Shown piece by piece: positions 47,066 through 57,784 of a stretch of 62,709 nt of DNA. The stretch is from Frigidibacter sp. RF13 (lineage in GTDB: Bacteria > Pseudomonadota > Alphaproteobacteria > Rhodobacterales > Rhodobacteraceae): contig NZ_JAPNUE010000014.1 of NCBI RefSeq assembly GCF_026626305.1, forward strand, positions 1 to 62,709, given 5' to 3'. Both the position numbers and the translations under genes were made by a program. The notes below the pieces were generated by a model, which saw nothing but the letters and a program-made list of their open reading frames with translations, had not been told where the DNA came from and searched no databases. How positions within the stretch are numbered: the first letter of the stretch is position 1; each line of letters opens with the position of its first letter.

Positions 47066-47119
47066 GCGAGGGGGCTGTCTGCCCCCTCGCGCTCCCCCGA
47101 GGATATTTGCGAACGAAAG
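47066..47119 (+). repeat. Rhodobacterales-type intergenic repeat: hairpin plus cgaggatattt
   Basis: A perfect ten-base stem (gcgagggggc) around a five-base loop is followed by gctcccccgaggatatttgc and then gaacgaaag. I recall near-identical G/C-run hairpins joined to ccgaggatattt in many intergenic regions of Rhodobacteraceae. It stands ten bases after the GNAT stop and 12 before the next gene, so it may also act as a terminator or an mRNA-processing element. Confidence 0.6.
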
Positions 47120-47131
47120 AGGGAAAGCGGA

Positions 47132-48037
47132 ATGAAGATTGCGGCGGCGGCCTATCCCCTGTCCTGGTTCGACCGGTTCGCGGAGTACGAGGCGAAGCTT
47201 TCCCGATGGGTCGCGGAGGCGGCGGGCGCGGGGGCGGAACTGCTGGTCTTTCCCGAATATGGCGCGATGGAGCTGGCCTCGCTGGGCGGGGCTGCGGTTG
47301 CGGCCGATCAGGAGGAGGCGTTGCATGAGGCGTCGCGCCACCGGGCGGCCGCGGATGTGGTGCATGTCCGTCTGGCGGCGGAGCACGGGGTTCATATTCT
47401 GGGCGGGTCGGGTCCGGTGTTCGATGCGGCCCTGCACCCGTCACGGCCGGTGAACCGCGCGACCTTCTACGGGCCGGAGGGCATTCTCGGCCATCAGGAC
47501 AAGGTGATGATGACGCGCTGGGAACGTGATCCCTGGCGGATGGTGGCGGGAGAAGTGCAACGGCTTTTCGAGACGCCAATCGCGCGGATCGGGATTTCGA
47601 TCTGCTATGATAGCGAATTTCCCCTGCCGGCGCGCGCGCTGGCCGAGGCCGGGTGTGAAATCCTGCTGGTGCCGTCGGCGACAGAGACGCTTGCGGGCTT
47701 CACCCGGGTCAGGGTGGGCGCGATGGCGCGGGCGCTGGAGGGGCAGATGATCTGCGTCCACGCGCCGGTGGTGGGCGCGGCCGACTGGTGCGCGGGGATG
47801 GAGTTGAACACCGGTCGCGCCTCGGTCTACGGGCCGCCGGATCGCGGCTTTCCGCCCGAGGGCATTCTGGCCGAGGGTGGTTTGGGCGAAGCTGGCTGGG
47901 TCTATGCCGATGTCTCGCTGGAGGCGATTGCGGCGGTTCGGGCTGACGGCGGCGTTTTGAACCTTTCGCATTGGCCCGAGCAGCTCGCGCCCGCGAAAAA
48001 TCTGGAAATCCGGGGCCCCGGGGCGAAACGCGCTTGA
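47132..48037 (+). CDS. Carbon-nitrogen hydrolase (nitrilase superfamily)
   Basis: The 301-residue enzyme has the complete Glu-Lys-Cys triad: E42 in VFPEYG, K124 in HQDKVMMTRWE, and C158 in ISICYDSEFP. Such enzymes hydrolyse amides or nitriles. The ATG follows aaagagggaaagcgga. It belongs with the NTF2-like and GNAT genes, although the repeat element separates it from them by 75 bases. Physiological substrate unknown. Confidence 0.92.
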   Translation: MKIAAAAYPLSWFDRFAEYEAKLSRWVAEAAGAGAELLVFPEYGAMELASLGGAAVAADQEEALHEASRHRAAADVVHVRLAAEHGVHILGGSGPVFDAALHPSRPVNRATFYGPEGILGHQDKVMMTRWERDPWRMVAGEVQRLFETPIARIGISICYDSEFPLPARALAEAGCEILLVPSATETLAGFTRVRVGAMARALEGQMICVHAPVVGAADWCAGMELNTGRASVYGPPDRGFPPEGILAEGGLGEAGWVYADVSLEAIAAVRADGGVLNLSHWPEQLAPAKNLEIRGPGAKRA

Positions 48038-48069
48038 AAAACCGGGGGAAGGGGCGCATTTAGGGCGCG

Positions 48070-48089
48070 CCCGCGGGAATTGCCGCGGG
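48070..48089 (+). promoter_or_regulatory. Hairpin in the infA leader
   Basis: A seven-base stem (cccgcgg) closes a six-base loop 20 bases before the infA start and is followed by taattcattat. It could end the nitrilase-family transcript or affect infA translation. Confidence 0.35.
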
Positions 48090-48109
48090 TAATTCATTAT
48101 GGAGTGACC

Positions 48110-48328
48110 ATGGCCAAGGATGACGAGCTCGAATTCCCCGGTGTCGTGCGTGAACTCCTGCCCAACGCGACATTCAAGGTCGAGCTTGAGAACGGCCATG
48201 AGATCATCGCCACGATGGCAGGAAAGATGCGCAAGAACCGGATCCGCGTTCTGGCGGGCGACAAGGTTCAGGTGACGATGACGCCCTATGACCTGACCAA
48301 GGGGCGGATCAACTATCGCTTCAAGTAA
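48110..48328 (+). CDS. infA: Translation initiation factor IF-1
   Basis: The 72-residue OB-fold protein binds the ribosomal A site during initiation. It starts [22 protein letters not shown] and contains the standard [20 protein letters not shown] and [13 protein letters not shown] ending. The ATG at 48110 follows ggagtgacc. maf starts one base after its stop codon. Confidence 0.97.
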   Translation: MAKDDELEFPGVVRELLPNATFKVELENGHEIIATMAGKMRKNRIRVLAGDKVQVTMTPYDLTKGRINYRFK

Positions 48329-48329
48329 G

Positions 48330-48914
48330 ATGGTCAAGCTCGTCCTCGGCTCGGCCAGCCCGCGCCGGAGGGAGCTTCTGGCGCAGCTTGGGCTGACGCC
48401 CGACGCGGTGCGCGCGCCCGATATCGACGAGACACCCCGGAAGGGCGAATTGCCCCGCGCCTATGTCGCGCGGATGGCGCGTGAGAAGGCTTTGGCTTTG
48501 GAAGCTGCGCCGGACGAGGCGGTGCTGTGCGCCGATACCACGGTTGCCGTTGGTCGCCGTATTCTGGGCAAGCCTGAGAGCGCGGGCGAGGCGGCGGAGT
48601 TCCTGTGGGCGCTGTCGGGGCGGCGGCATCATGTGCTGACCGCCGTCGCGGTGCGGCGGGGCGCGCGGATCTGGGAACGGCTCGTGGATACGGAAGTGAA
48701 GGTCAAGGCTTTGTCGGACGCCGAGGTGAACGCCTATCTGGCGTCGGGCGAATGGCAGGGCAAGGCAGGGGCCTATGCGATCCAGGGCCGGTTCGGGGCG
48801 ATGATCCCCTGGCTGAAGGGGTCTTTCACCGGCGTCGTCGGCCTGCCGGTCGCCGAGACCGCGCATCTTCTGGCGGCGGCGGGCGTCGATCTGCATGGGG
48901 GATGGCGGGCATGA
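48330..48914 (+). CDS. maf: Maf family nucleotide pyrophosphatase
   Basis: The 194-residue Maf protein hydrolyses non-canonical or modified nucleoside triphosphates to monophosphates. It has the [10 protein letters not shown] start, the [15 protein letters not shown] catalytic segment, and [11 protein letters not shown] near the C-terminus. It is packed against infA (one-base gap) and overlaps the RNase gene by four bases. The YhdE/YceF subgroup cannot be settled by eye. Confidence 0.94.
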   Translation: MVKLVLGSASPRRRELLAQLGLTPDAVRAPDIDETPRKGELPRAYVARMAREKALALEAAPDEAVLCADTTVAVGRRILGKPESAGEAAEFLWALSGRRHHVLTAVAVRRGARIWERLVDTEVKVKALSDAEVNAYLASGEWQGKAGAYAIQGRFGAMIPWLKGSFTGVVGLPVAETAHLLAAAGVDLHGGWRA

Positions 48915-49957
48915 AGGGCCGGGTCGTCGTGCTGGGCGAATGGCGGGGCCGGGAGGCCGCTGCCCTTATGGTCGACGGGCGGCTGGAAGATTTGCTGATC
49001 GCGCCCGAGGACGAGATGTTTGCGCCGGGGGCGGTCCTGCGTGGGACGGTGGACCGGCAAATGAAGGGGCAGGGCGGGGTCTTTCTGCGTCTGCCGGACG
49101 GCCAGAGAGGCTTCCTGCGCGAAACCGGTGGACTCGCGCCCGGGCAATCGGTGCTGGTGCAAGTGACGGGTCGGGCCGAGGCGGGCAAGGCCCTGCCGGT
49201 CACGACACGCATCCTCTTCAAATCGCGGCATGTGATCGTGACGCCAATGGCGCCGGGCCTCAATATCTCGCGCCGGGTGAAGGACGAGGAGGAGCGTGCC
49301 CGGCTGGCGGCGCTGGCCGAGGCGGGCATGGACGGGTCGGGATTTGGTCTGATCGTCCGGTCGGCGGCGGAAGGCGCCGATGACGAGGAGATTGCGGCCG
49401 ATATCGCTGCGACGCGGGAACTGGCCGAGGCGGTGATGGCGGATACCTCGGGCGCGCCGGAACTGCTGGTCGATGCGCCGGGCCCGCATGAGGAGGCCTG
49501 GCGCGACTGGGCCGATCCGGAGCCGGACGAGGTGGCGGACGGGCCGGGGGCTTTCGCCGCCCACGGGATCGAGGAGGCGATCGACGCGCTTCTGACCTCT
49601 GTCGTCGCGCTGCCGGGTGGCGGCCATATGGCGGTCGAGCCGACCCGGGCCTTCGTCGCCGTCGATGTGAACACCGGTGCCGATACCTCGCCCGCCGCGA
49701 GCCTCAAGGCCAATATCGCGGCGGCCCGCGACCTGCCGCGCCAGCTGCGGCTGAGGGGCCTCGGCGGTCAGGTGATCGTCGATTTCGCACCGATGCCGAA
49801 AAAGGACCGCGCGGCGCTGGATCAGCAGCTGAAGACTGCCTTTCGCGGCGAGGCGGCGGAGACGGTTCTGGCGGGCTGGACACCTCTGGGGAATTACGAG
49901 ATCCAGCGCAAGCGTGACCGGATCGCGCTGGCCGATCTGGCAAGGGGCACGGCATGA
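48911..49957 (+). CDS. Ribonuclease E/G family protein, short form
   Basis: The 348-residue protein keeps the S1-like start ([25 protein letters not shown]), and the catalytic Mg-binding aspartates in FVAVDVNTG and QVIVDFAPM. It ends shortly after the catalytic core ([14 protein letters not shown]), so it lacks the zinc-link CxxC region and the scaffold that RNase E uses for tetramers and the degradosome. A separate full-length RNase E is expected elsewhere. Start ATG 48911 overlaps the maf stop (ATGA) and its end overlaps yacG in the same way. Confidence 0.88.
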   Translation: MKGRVVVLGEWRGREAAALMVDGRLEDLLIAPEDEMFAPGAVLRGTVDRQMKGQGGVFLRLPDGQRGFLRETGGLAPGQSVLVQVTGRAEAGKALPVTTRILFKSRHVIVTPMAPGLNISRRVKDEEERARLAALAEAGMDGSGFGLIVRSAAEGADDEEIAADIAATRELAEAVMADTSGAPELLVDAPGPHEEAWRDWADPEPDEVADGPGAFAAHGIEEAIDALLTSVVALPGGGHMAVEPTRAFVAVDVNTGADTSPAASLKANIAAARDLPRQLRLRGLGGQVIVDFAPMPKKDRAALDQQLKTAFRGEAAETVLAGWTPLGNYEIQRKRDRIALADLARGTA

Positions 49958-50130
49958 GCTGCCCGGTCTGCCAGAAGGACGGGGACCCGAAATACCGGCC
50001 CTTCTGTTCCAAGCGCTGCGCCGACATCGACCTCGGCCGCTGGCTGAGCGGATCCTATGTCATTCCCGGCGAGGCGGTCGAGGATGAGGCGCTTCCGCAA
50101 GACACCGACACGACCCCGCCGAAACACTGA
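49954..50130 (+). CDS. yacG: DNA gyrase inhibitor YacG
   Basis: The 58-residue zinc-finger protein begins [10 protein letters not shown], and its second cysteine pair lies in PFCSKRCADIDLGRWL, which gives the CPxC-x14-17-CSxRC site of YacG. In E. coli it binds GyrB and limits gyrase. The C-terminal tail is acidic and Thr/Pro rich. The ATG overlaps the RNase stop by four bases (ATGA). It closes the murA-to-yacG block. Confidence 0.93.
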   Translation: MSCPVCQKDGDPKYRPFCSKRCADIDLGRWLSGSYVIPGEAVEDEALPQDTDTTPPKH

Positions 50131-50211
50131 AATTTTCGCCAAACCCTCTGGACAGCCCCCGCCCGCCCGGCTAAGACCGCGCCACCCCGGACGGCAAGAC
50201 CCGGACCCGGT

Positions 50212-50287
50212 GCCCAGATAGCTCAGTTGGTAGAGCAGCGGATTGAAAATCCGCGTGTCGCTGGTTCGATTCCGGCTCTGGGCACCA
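50212..50287 (+). tRNA. tRNA-Phe (GAA anticodon)
   Basis: The acceptor GCCCAGA pairs with TCTGGGC, followed by discriminator A and an encoded CCA. The D arm AGCTCAGTTGGTAGAGC, anticodon stem-loop GCGGA-TTGAAAA-TCCGC with anticodon GAA, and the T arm GGTTCGATTCC are all standard. A truncated gene ends at the base right after its CCA. Confidence 0.97.
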
Positions 50288-50572
50288 TCACTTCCCCAAG
50301 AAAGCAAGCAGTCGAGGATGTCGACAGATCGGGCGCTGGCCGGCGAGCGCCTGTCGAAATGAGGTGTAATCCGGCGTTGTGGGTGGCGGAGGGACAAGTG
50401 CTGCAAATGGATCGATGGCCGCGTCCTCTGCTGCCTGATAGATATGCGCGGCGTAGGCGTCTACAGCTGCGACGGCGTTAAATGCACGATGAATCTTGTC
50501 GTATTCTTTGTCGTACTCATCAAGATTCGGCGCGACGACTTGGCGGCGAAATTCCTTGGGGGACATTGCCAT
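50288..50572 (-). pseudogene. Truncated hypothetical gene ending at tRNA-Phe
   Basis: The 94-residue product, from ATG 50572 (with GGAG six bases before it), reads MAMSPKEFRRQVVAPNLDEY and HRAFNAVAAVDAYAAHIYQA. This resembles the N-terminal half of a family of about 200 residues that I recall from alphaproteobacteria (MSPEEFKRQVVDPNLRDF, then AFNAVxAVDALAAHIY). After about residue 80 the match stops, and the frame ends at 50288, the base directly after the CCA of tRNA-Phe. The C-terminal half is missing. A recombination or excision at the tRNA 3' end would explain this. It may still be expressed. Confidence 0.6.
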
Positions 50573-50686
50573 GGCCATCTCCAGTGAGTGTTCGCAGGTG
50601 CGCTTGCGAATTGCCGACGAGAGCATGGCAAAGGCGTGAAACTTATCGCAAACTTAGTGCGAAATTCTTTCTATATCGCGGGTTTT

Positions 50687-50761
50687 TGGCTCCGGCGGTA
50701 GGGATCGAACCTACGACCAATTGATTAACAGTCAACTGCTCTACCGCTGAGCTACGCCGGA
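50687..50761 (-). tRNA. tRNA-Asn (GTT anticodon)
   Basis: On the minus strand the acceptor TCCGGCG pairs with CGCCGGA, with discriminator G and encoded CCA. The anticodon stem-loop GTTGA-CTGTTAA-TCAAT gives anticodon GTT, and the T arm is GGTTCGATCCC. The cloverleaf is complete. Confidence 0.97.
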
Positions 50762-50842
50762 ACACCGGGGGCGATATAGCAAGTGGCCCGGGGGGCGTCC
50801 AGTGGGTATTCCAAGTTTTTTGGCCGGTTTGGTGGTCGGTGG

Positions 50843-51763
50843 TCAGGTGAGGTGAAAGCGGGCCGAGAAGCGAAGATCGCCTTCGGCAGAAATCTCATTT
50901 TTCTCTGACAATTCAATCAGATGTGCGAATGTGTTCAGGGCCGCGGCGCCGAGGAGCGTGGTTGGCGTGTCAGTATAGATCAGCCGGGCGAGATCAAGCG
51001 GTGTCGCCGGGCCGGCGCGCAGGGCGTCTGTGATGGCGCGGGCACGGGCCTGACGATGGAGGGTCAGTTCCGCAATCCGGTCGAGGGGGGACAGGACCGG
51101 ATCACCGTGACCGGGCCAGAGGCGCGTGGGGCAGGCCGCGGCGAGCCGGTCGAGCGAGCGCATATAGGCGCCCATGTCGCCGTCGGGGGGCGCGACGATC
51201 GAGGTCGACCAGCCCATCACGTGATCGCCGGAGAAGACTTCGCCCTGCCAGCTGAAGCACAGGTGATTGCCGAAATGGCCCGGGGTGTGGAGCACAGTGA
51301 GCGACCAGTCGCCCTGGCTAATGAGGTCGCCGTCAGAGAGGAGGCTGTCCGGCCGGAAATTGCGGTCGGCGCCTTCGCCGCCGGTTGGCGGCTCGCGGCG
51401 GGCGAGATCCTCCATCAGCGGCGAGCGGCCCGCGGTGGCATCTCCGAAGGCGAGGACCGGCGCGCCGGTGGCGGCAGATAGGCGGGGGGCGAGGGCGGAA
51501 TGGTCTCGGTGGGCATGGGTGACGAAGATATGGCTGATCCGTTCGCCGGGTTCGAGTGCGGCAATGAGGGCGGCGAGATGGCGGTCGTCATCGGGGCCGG
51601 GGTCGATCAGGGCGACGCTGCCGGTGCCGATGATGTAGGAGTTGGTGCCGCGGCCGGTCATGGGCGAGGGATTGGGCGCCAGAACGCGCCTCAGGCCGCC
51701 GTTCTGCGCGGGGCGCAGCCATTCGGCAACGCCGGGCGGGGCAGGGGGCGCATCGATGGGCAT
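50843..51763 (-). CDS. Metallo-beta-lactamase-fold hydrolase, LACTB2-like
   Basis: The 306-residue product has the zinc-binding motif THAHRDH (HxHxDH), later ligands in HTPGHFGNH and SGDHVMG, and GTNSYIIG at the start of the fold. The C-terminal 80 residues form a winged-helix-like domain (RARAITDALRAGPATPLDLARLI), as in LACTB2-type proteins, whose known members cleave RNA or glutathione-type thioesters. The start at 51763 follows gagggagga. It is divergent from a histidine kinase, with 40 bases between the two starts. Confidence 0.9.
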   Translation of the reverse strand: MPIDAPPAPPGVAEWLRPAQNGGLRRVLAPNPSPMTGRGTNSYIIGTGSVALIDPGPDDDRHLAALIAALEPGERISHIFVTHAHRDHSALAPRLSAATGAPVLAFGDATAGRSPLMEDLARREPPTGGEGADRNFRPDSLLSDGDLISQGDWSLTVLHTPGHFGNHLCFSWQGEVFSGDHVMGWSTSIVAPPDGDMGAYMRSLDRLAAACPTRLWPGHGDPVLSPLDRIAELTLHRQARARAITDALRAGPATPLDLARLIYTDTPTTLLGAAALNTFAHLIELSEKNEISAEGDLRFSARFHLT

Positions 51764-51803
51764 GAGGCTTTCCTCCCTCCGCGCCTGCCGCTAGGCTTGG
51801 ATC

Positions 51804-53120
51804 ATGTTCGACTGGCTCAAGCAATTTCTGCCCAAGGGTCTTTACGGCCGGGCGGCGCTTATCCTGATCCTGCCGATCCTGACCATCCAACTGGTGGTCT
51901 CGGTGCTGTTTGTCCAGCGCTATTTCACCGATGTCACCCAGCAGATGTCGCGCAACATCATGCCCGAACTGCGGATGATCGAGACGGAGCTGCGGGGCGC
52001 GGCCTCGGCCGAGGCGGGCTTTGCGGCGGCCGCGAGCCGGGCGAGCGGTCTGGGGCTCGTCCTGACGCGTCAGGACGAGGTTCAGACCGAGGACGGCCGC
52101 GTTTTCTACGATTTTTCCGGGCGGGTGGTGATCCGCACGTTGCGCGAGGCGTTCGAGAGCCTGAAGGGCGTCGATCTGTCCGATCTGCGAACGGTGCGGC
52201 TGTCGTTCGACAGCCCGCACGGGCCCTATCAGTTGCAGTTCAGCCGCAATCGGGTGACGGCGCGCAACCCTCACCAGCTTCTGGTCTATATGCTGGCGAC
52301 CGGGGCGCTGATGACGCTGGTCGCCTTCGTCTTCTTGCGCAACCAGCTCAGGCCGATCCGGCGGCTGGCGGTCGCGGCTGAGGCGTTCGGCAAGGGGCGG
52401 ACCGTGCCCTACCGGATCGCGGGGGCATCAGAGGTCCGGGCGGCGGGGGCGGCGTTTCTGGACATGCGGGCGCGGATCGAGCGGCAGATGGAGCAACGTA
52501 CACAGATGCTTTCGGGTGTCAGTCATGATCTGCGCACGCCGCTCACCCGGCTGAAGCTTGGTCTGGCGATGCTGGGGGACGGCGAAGAGGTGCAGGCGCT
52601 TGAGCGCGATGTCGAGGACATGCGTCGGATGCTGGACGGATTTCTGGCCTTCGCCCGCACCGATGCGCTTGAGGGCGATGCCGAGGAGGTCGATCCAGCG
52701 GAGCTTGCGCGCCGCGCGGTCGACGATGCACATCGGATGGGGCGGCATGTGATCTTCCAGGGCGCTGTCGGTGAGGGCGTGGCGCTGTGGCGGGCGGGCG
52801 CGGTCCGGCGCGCGCTCGACAATCTCATCTCGAACGCGGTGACCTATGGTGGGATGGCCGAAGTGTCGGTGGCGATCCTGGAAAAATCCGTACGTTTCAC
52901 GATCGAGGATGACGGGCCGGGGATTCCCGAGGACAAGCGCGAGGAAGCGTTGAAGCCTTTCGTGCGGCTGGTTCCCGGACGCAATCAGGATCAGGGCTCG
53001 GGCGTCGGGCTGGGGCTTGCCATCACCGCCGATATTGCACGGAGTCATGGCGGGAGCCTCAGGCTGGGCGAGAGCGAACGGCTCGGTGGTTTGAAGGCGG
53101 AACTGATCCTCGCCCGATAG
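51804..53120 (+). CDS. Sensor histidine kinase, EnvZ-like architecture, orphan
   Basis: The 438-residue inner-membrane kinase has two membrane helices (ALILILPILTIQLVVSVLF, about residues 18-36, and LLVYMLATGALMTLVAFVF, about 155-173), a periplasmic domain between them, a HAMP linker, the H box SHDLRTPLTRLK with His241, the N box (NLISNAVTYGG), and the G boxes (DDGPGIPEDKREE and GSGVGLGLAI). The order matches EnvZ. No response regulator gene is next to it, so its partner must be encoded elsewhere. The signal is unknown. A terminator-like hairpin follows at 53141. Confidence 0.92.
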   Translation: MFDWLKQFLPKGLYGRAALILILPILTIQLVVSVLFVQRYFTDVTQQMSRNIMPELRMIETELRGAASAEAGFAAAASRASGLGLVLTRQDEVQTEDGRVFYDFSGRVVIRTLREAFESLKGVDLSDLRTVRLSFDSPHGPYQLQFSRNRVTARNPHQLLVYMLATGALMTLVAFVFLRNQLRPIRRLAVAAEAFGKGRTVPYRIAGASEVRAAGAAFLDMRARIERQMEQRTQMLSGVSHDLRTPLTRLKLGLAMLGDGEEVQALERDVEDMRRMLDGFLAFARTDALEGDAEEVDPAELARRAVDDAHRMGRHVIFQGAVGEGVALWRAGAVRRALDNLISNAVTYGGMAEVSVAILEKSVRFTIEDDGPGIPEDKREEALKPFVRLVPGRNQDQGSGVGLGLAITADIARSHGGSLRLGESERLGGLKAELILAR

Positions 53121-53140
53121 GCCGGGCCTCCCCGGTCACG

Positions 53141-53166
53141 TCGTGCCGCGTCTGGGCGCGGCACGA
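53141..53166. terminator. Hairpin after the histidine kinase gene
   Basis: A perfect ten-base stem (tcgtgccgcg) closes a six-base loop, 20 bases after the kinase stop and before the end of the convergent katG. It has no U tract on the plus strand, so the call rests on position and stability. Confidence 0.55.
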
Positions 53167-53203
53167 GTCGTGCATGACATGCCCGACGGGGCCCGCCGGA
53201 GGG

Positions 53204-53228
53204 AAAGGCCCGCACATGGCAGGCCCTT
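53204..53228 (-). terminator. katG terminator
   Basis: On the minus strand AAGGGCCTGC can pair with GCGGGCCTTT through ten positions including two G-U pairs, around a five-base loop, five bases after the katG stop. The stem runs into TTTCCC, a short U-rich tail. Confidence 0.5.
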
Positions 53229-53233
53229 CGGGG

Positions 53234-55516
<2,283 letters not shown>

Positions 55517-55525
55517 TCATGGCGA

Positions 55526-55542
55526 TCTAGAATGATTCTAAA
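55526..55542 (-). promoter_or_regulatory. Irr-type iron-control box upstream of katG
   Basis: On the minus strand the site reads TTTAGAATCATTCTAGA. The published alphaproteobacterial Irr consensus (ICE) is TTTAGAA-N3-TTCTAAA, so 13 of 14 defined positions match. It is 70 bases before the katG start codon, between aqpZ and katG. Irr is a haem-responsive Fur-family regulator and is linked to peroxide defence in this class. The site is seen directly; binding is inferred. Confidence 0.7.
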
Positions 55543-55594
55543 AGACCGGAGCGCCGAGGTCACGAAAAAACTTTCCCGTGATCGGCAGGGAACG

Positions 55595-55618
55595 GCCAGC
55601 CCGGGGGGACGGGCTGGC
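55595..55618 (-). terminator. Hairpin after aqpZ
   Basis: A nine-base stem (gccagcccg) closes a six-base loop, 16 bases after the aqpZ stop on the minus strand. Further on lies GTTTTTTCG, too far away to be a classic U tract. It probably separates aqpZ from the katG promoter. Confidence 0.55.
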
Positions 55619-55634
55619 ACGCATGTTGGGGACG

Positions 55635-56318
55635 TCAGGCCGCGCGGGTCATCCCGGCCTTGTAGAGCGCCCCGGCGACGAGGCCGCCTACGAGCGGGGC
55701 TGCGATGAAGACCCAAAGCTGCGCAAGCGCCGCGCCGCCTGCGAAGATCGCAGGTCCGATCGAGCGGGCCGGATTCACCGAAACGCCGGTGACATTGATG
55801 CCGACAAGGTGGATCGCCGCGAGCGTCAGGCCGATCGCCAGCCCGGCAAAGCCCGGCGCCGCGCCTGTGCCGGTGGCGCCAAGGATGACGGTGACGAAGA
55901 GGAAGGTCATCACCGCCTCGAAGATGAGCGCCGCACCAAGCGTATATTCCCCCAGATAGCCGGGGCCATAGCCGTTCGACCCAAGGCCCCATTCGCCAAG
56001 CGCAAAGCCCGGCTTGCCGCTTGCGATCATGTAAAGCAGGGCTGCACCAAGGATGGCGCCCGCGATCTGCGCGATGGAATATTGGATGGCTTCGGCCACC
56101 GACATGCGGCCGGCAGAGACCATGCCGAAGGAGACGGCGGGGTTGAGATGGGCGCCGGAAATGGCGCCGAGCCCGTAAGCAGCGGCAACGATGGCGAGGC
56201 CGAAGGCCAGTGAAATGCCGGTGAAGCCGATGTCCGGCCCGGCGATGACGGCCGATCCGCAGCCGAACAGAACCAGAATGGCGGTGCCGATCACTTCGGC
56301 GATGAGTTTGCGTGTCAT
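55635..56318 (-). CDS. aqpZ: Aquaporin Z-type water channel
   Basis: The 227-residue protein has six membrane helices and the two half-helix NPA motifs, LNPAVSFG and [10 protein letters not shown]. The selectivity filter appears water-specific: Arg after the second NPA, His in [13 protein letters not shown] and Phe early (GTAILVLFG). The aqpZ subgroup is also supported by the short N-terminus [16 protein letters not shown]. It lies upstream of katG on the same strand, but a hairpin and the Irr box separate them. Some aquaporins carry peroxide, so a link to KatG is conceivable but unproven. Confidence 0.95.
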   Translation of the reverse strand: MTRKLIAEVIGTAILVLFGCGSAVIAGPDIGFTGISLAFGLAIVAAAYGLGAISGAHLNPAVSFGMVSAGRMSVAEAIQYSIAQIAGAILGAALLYMIASGKPGFALGEWGLGSNGYGPGYLGEYTLGAALIFEAVMTFLFVTVILGATGTGAAPGFAGLAIGLTLAAIHLVGINVTGVSVNPARSIGPAIFAGGAALAQLWVFIAAPLVGGLVAGALYKAGMTRAA

Positions 56319-56440
56319 TGTCCCTCCTGCGGCCCCTTCCCCGGAGCCTGACTTTCCTGCCCGAAGGCGGCGGGCGCGGTTGCCTTCCCGCAGACGAGAC
56401 CTTATTGGGGGAGGCGCGGGCCTTTCAGGGGAAAAATCCG

Positions 56441-57391
56441 ATGCGGGACATCAAAATTCCACAGGAGCGTCACCCCGAGAAGGCGCACCGTCCCGATCAG
56501 GCGCAGCCGAAGAAACCGGCATGGATCCGGGTGAAGGCGCCGACATCGGCGGGCTACAAGGAAACCCGCGACATTCTGAAGACCAACAAGCTCGTCACCG
56601 TCTGCGAGGAAGCGGGCTGCCCCAACGTCGGCGAATGCTGGAGCCAGGGCCACGCCACCATGATGATCATGGGCGATATCTGCACGCGCGGCTGTTCCTT
56701 CTGCAATATCGCGACCGGCAAGCCCAATCAGCTCGACCAGTTCGAACCGGGTCGGGTCGCGCATGCCGTCCAGACGCTGGGGCTCAATCATGTAGTGGTG
56801 ACCTCGGTCGACCGCGATGATCTGGACGATGGCGGGGCGGAACACTTCGCCCAGACGATCCGCGCGATCCGCCACCGATCGCCTGGCACCACGATCGAGA
56901 TCCTGACGCCCGACTTTCTGAAATGCGCCCCCGAGGCGCTGGAAAAGGTGGTCGAGGCGCGGCCCGACGTCTTCAACCACAATCTCGAAACCGTTCCGGG
57001 CCTCTACCCGTCCGTCCGCCCCGGCGCGCGCTATTTCCACTCGCTCAGGCTCTTGCAACGGGTGAAGGAGCTTGATCCGGCGATGTTCACCAAATCGGGC
57101 ATCATGGTGGGCCTTGGCGAGGATCGTCAGGCGGTTCTGCAGATCATGGACGACATGAGGGCGGCCGATGTCGATTTCCTGACCATCGGTCAGTACTTGC
57201 AGCCGACGCCCAAACACCACCGCGTCGACCGGTTCGTCACGCCCGAGGAGTTCAAGGCCTACGAGACCTCGGCCTATGGCAAGGGCTTCCTGATGGTTTC
57301 GGCCACGCCCTTGACCCGCTCGTCCTATCATGCGGGCGACGATTTCGCCCGGCTACGGGCGGCGCGTTTGGAAAAACTCGGCCGCGCTTGA
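56441..57391 (+). CDS. lipA: Lipoyl synthase
   Basis: LipA is a radical SAM enzyme that inserts two sulfurs into octanoyl-lipoyl domains. The 316-residue protein carries the auxiliary cluster cysteines in [12 protein letters not shown], the radical [11 protein letters not shown] motif, and the C-terminal RSSY ligand in [14 protein letters not shown] chose ATG 56441 ([12 protein letters not shown]), since the frame is open upstream without similarity. It is divergent from aqpZ. lipB is not in the window. Confidence 0.97.
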   Translation: MRDIKIPQERHPEKAHRPDQAQPKKPAWIRVKAPTSAGYKETRDILKTNKLVTVCEEAGCPNVGECWSQGHATMMIMGDICTRGCSFCNIATGKPNQLDQFEPGRVAHAVQTLGLNHVVVTSVDRDDLDDGGAEHFAQTIRAIRHRSPGTTIEILTPDFLKCAPEALEKVVEARPDVFNHNLETVPGLYPSVRPGARYFHSLRLLQRVKELDPAMFTKSGIMVGLGEDRQAVLQIMDDMRAADVDFLTIGQYLQPTPKHHRVDRFVTPEEFKAYETSAYGKGFLMVSATPLTRSSYHAGDDFARLRAARLEKLGRA

Positions 57392-57403
57392 CGCGAAGAC
57401 CTG

Positions 57404-57748
57404 TCAGGCCCGCGGTCGCAGTCCGATTTCGTTCAACACCTTCTCAAGCCGGTGCAGATCGCCGGTCTCGTTCGGCCGGGCGGCCGCCTCGGCCTTCAGC
57501 GCGTCGAACTTCACCCGCAGGTCGGCCTTTTCCTTGCCCTTGCAATCGTTCCATGGCCGGCCCTGCAGACCCATGACCAGAACGTAATAGCCGATGAAAT
57601 GCGGCTGGGTGCCGGTTTGCAGGAGCCTCAGATAGGCGGCATCGGCGCCCATGGCGCGGATCTCTTCGGCCGAGCGGATACCCGCCCGCGCAAAGGCAGA
57701 TTCCGAGGCAGGACCGAGATTGGGAATCGATGAGACAGGTGAAGCCAT
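57404..57748 (-). CDS. TfoX C-terminal domain protein
   Basis: The 114-residue product starts MASPVSSIPNLGPASESAFARAGI, the opening of the TfoX/Sxy C-terminal domain, followed by the helix-hairpin-helix-like RSAEEIRAMGADAAYLRLL. The N-terminal TfoX domain is absent, as is usual for stand-alone members. A role in competence cannot be assumed. I chose ATG 57748 over the upstream ATG because the domain starts there. It ends 12 bases from the convergent lipA. Confidence 0.85.
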   Translation of the reverse strand: MASPVSSIPNLGPASESAFARAGIRSAEEIRAMGADAAYLRLLQTGTQPHFIGYYVLVMGLQGRPWNDCKGKEKADLRVKFDALKAEAAARPNETGDLHRLEKVLNEIGLRPRA

Positions 57749-57784
57749 GCCCCTGATTAGCTCAGGGCACGGAGCCACCCAAGA

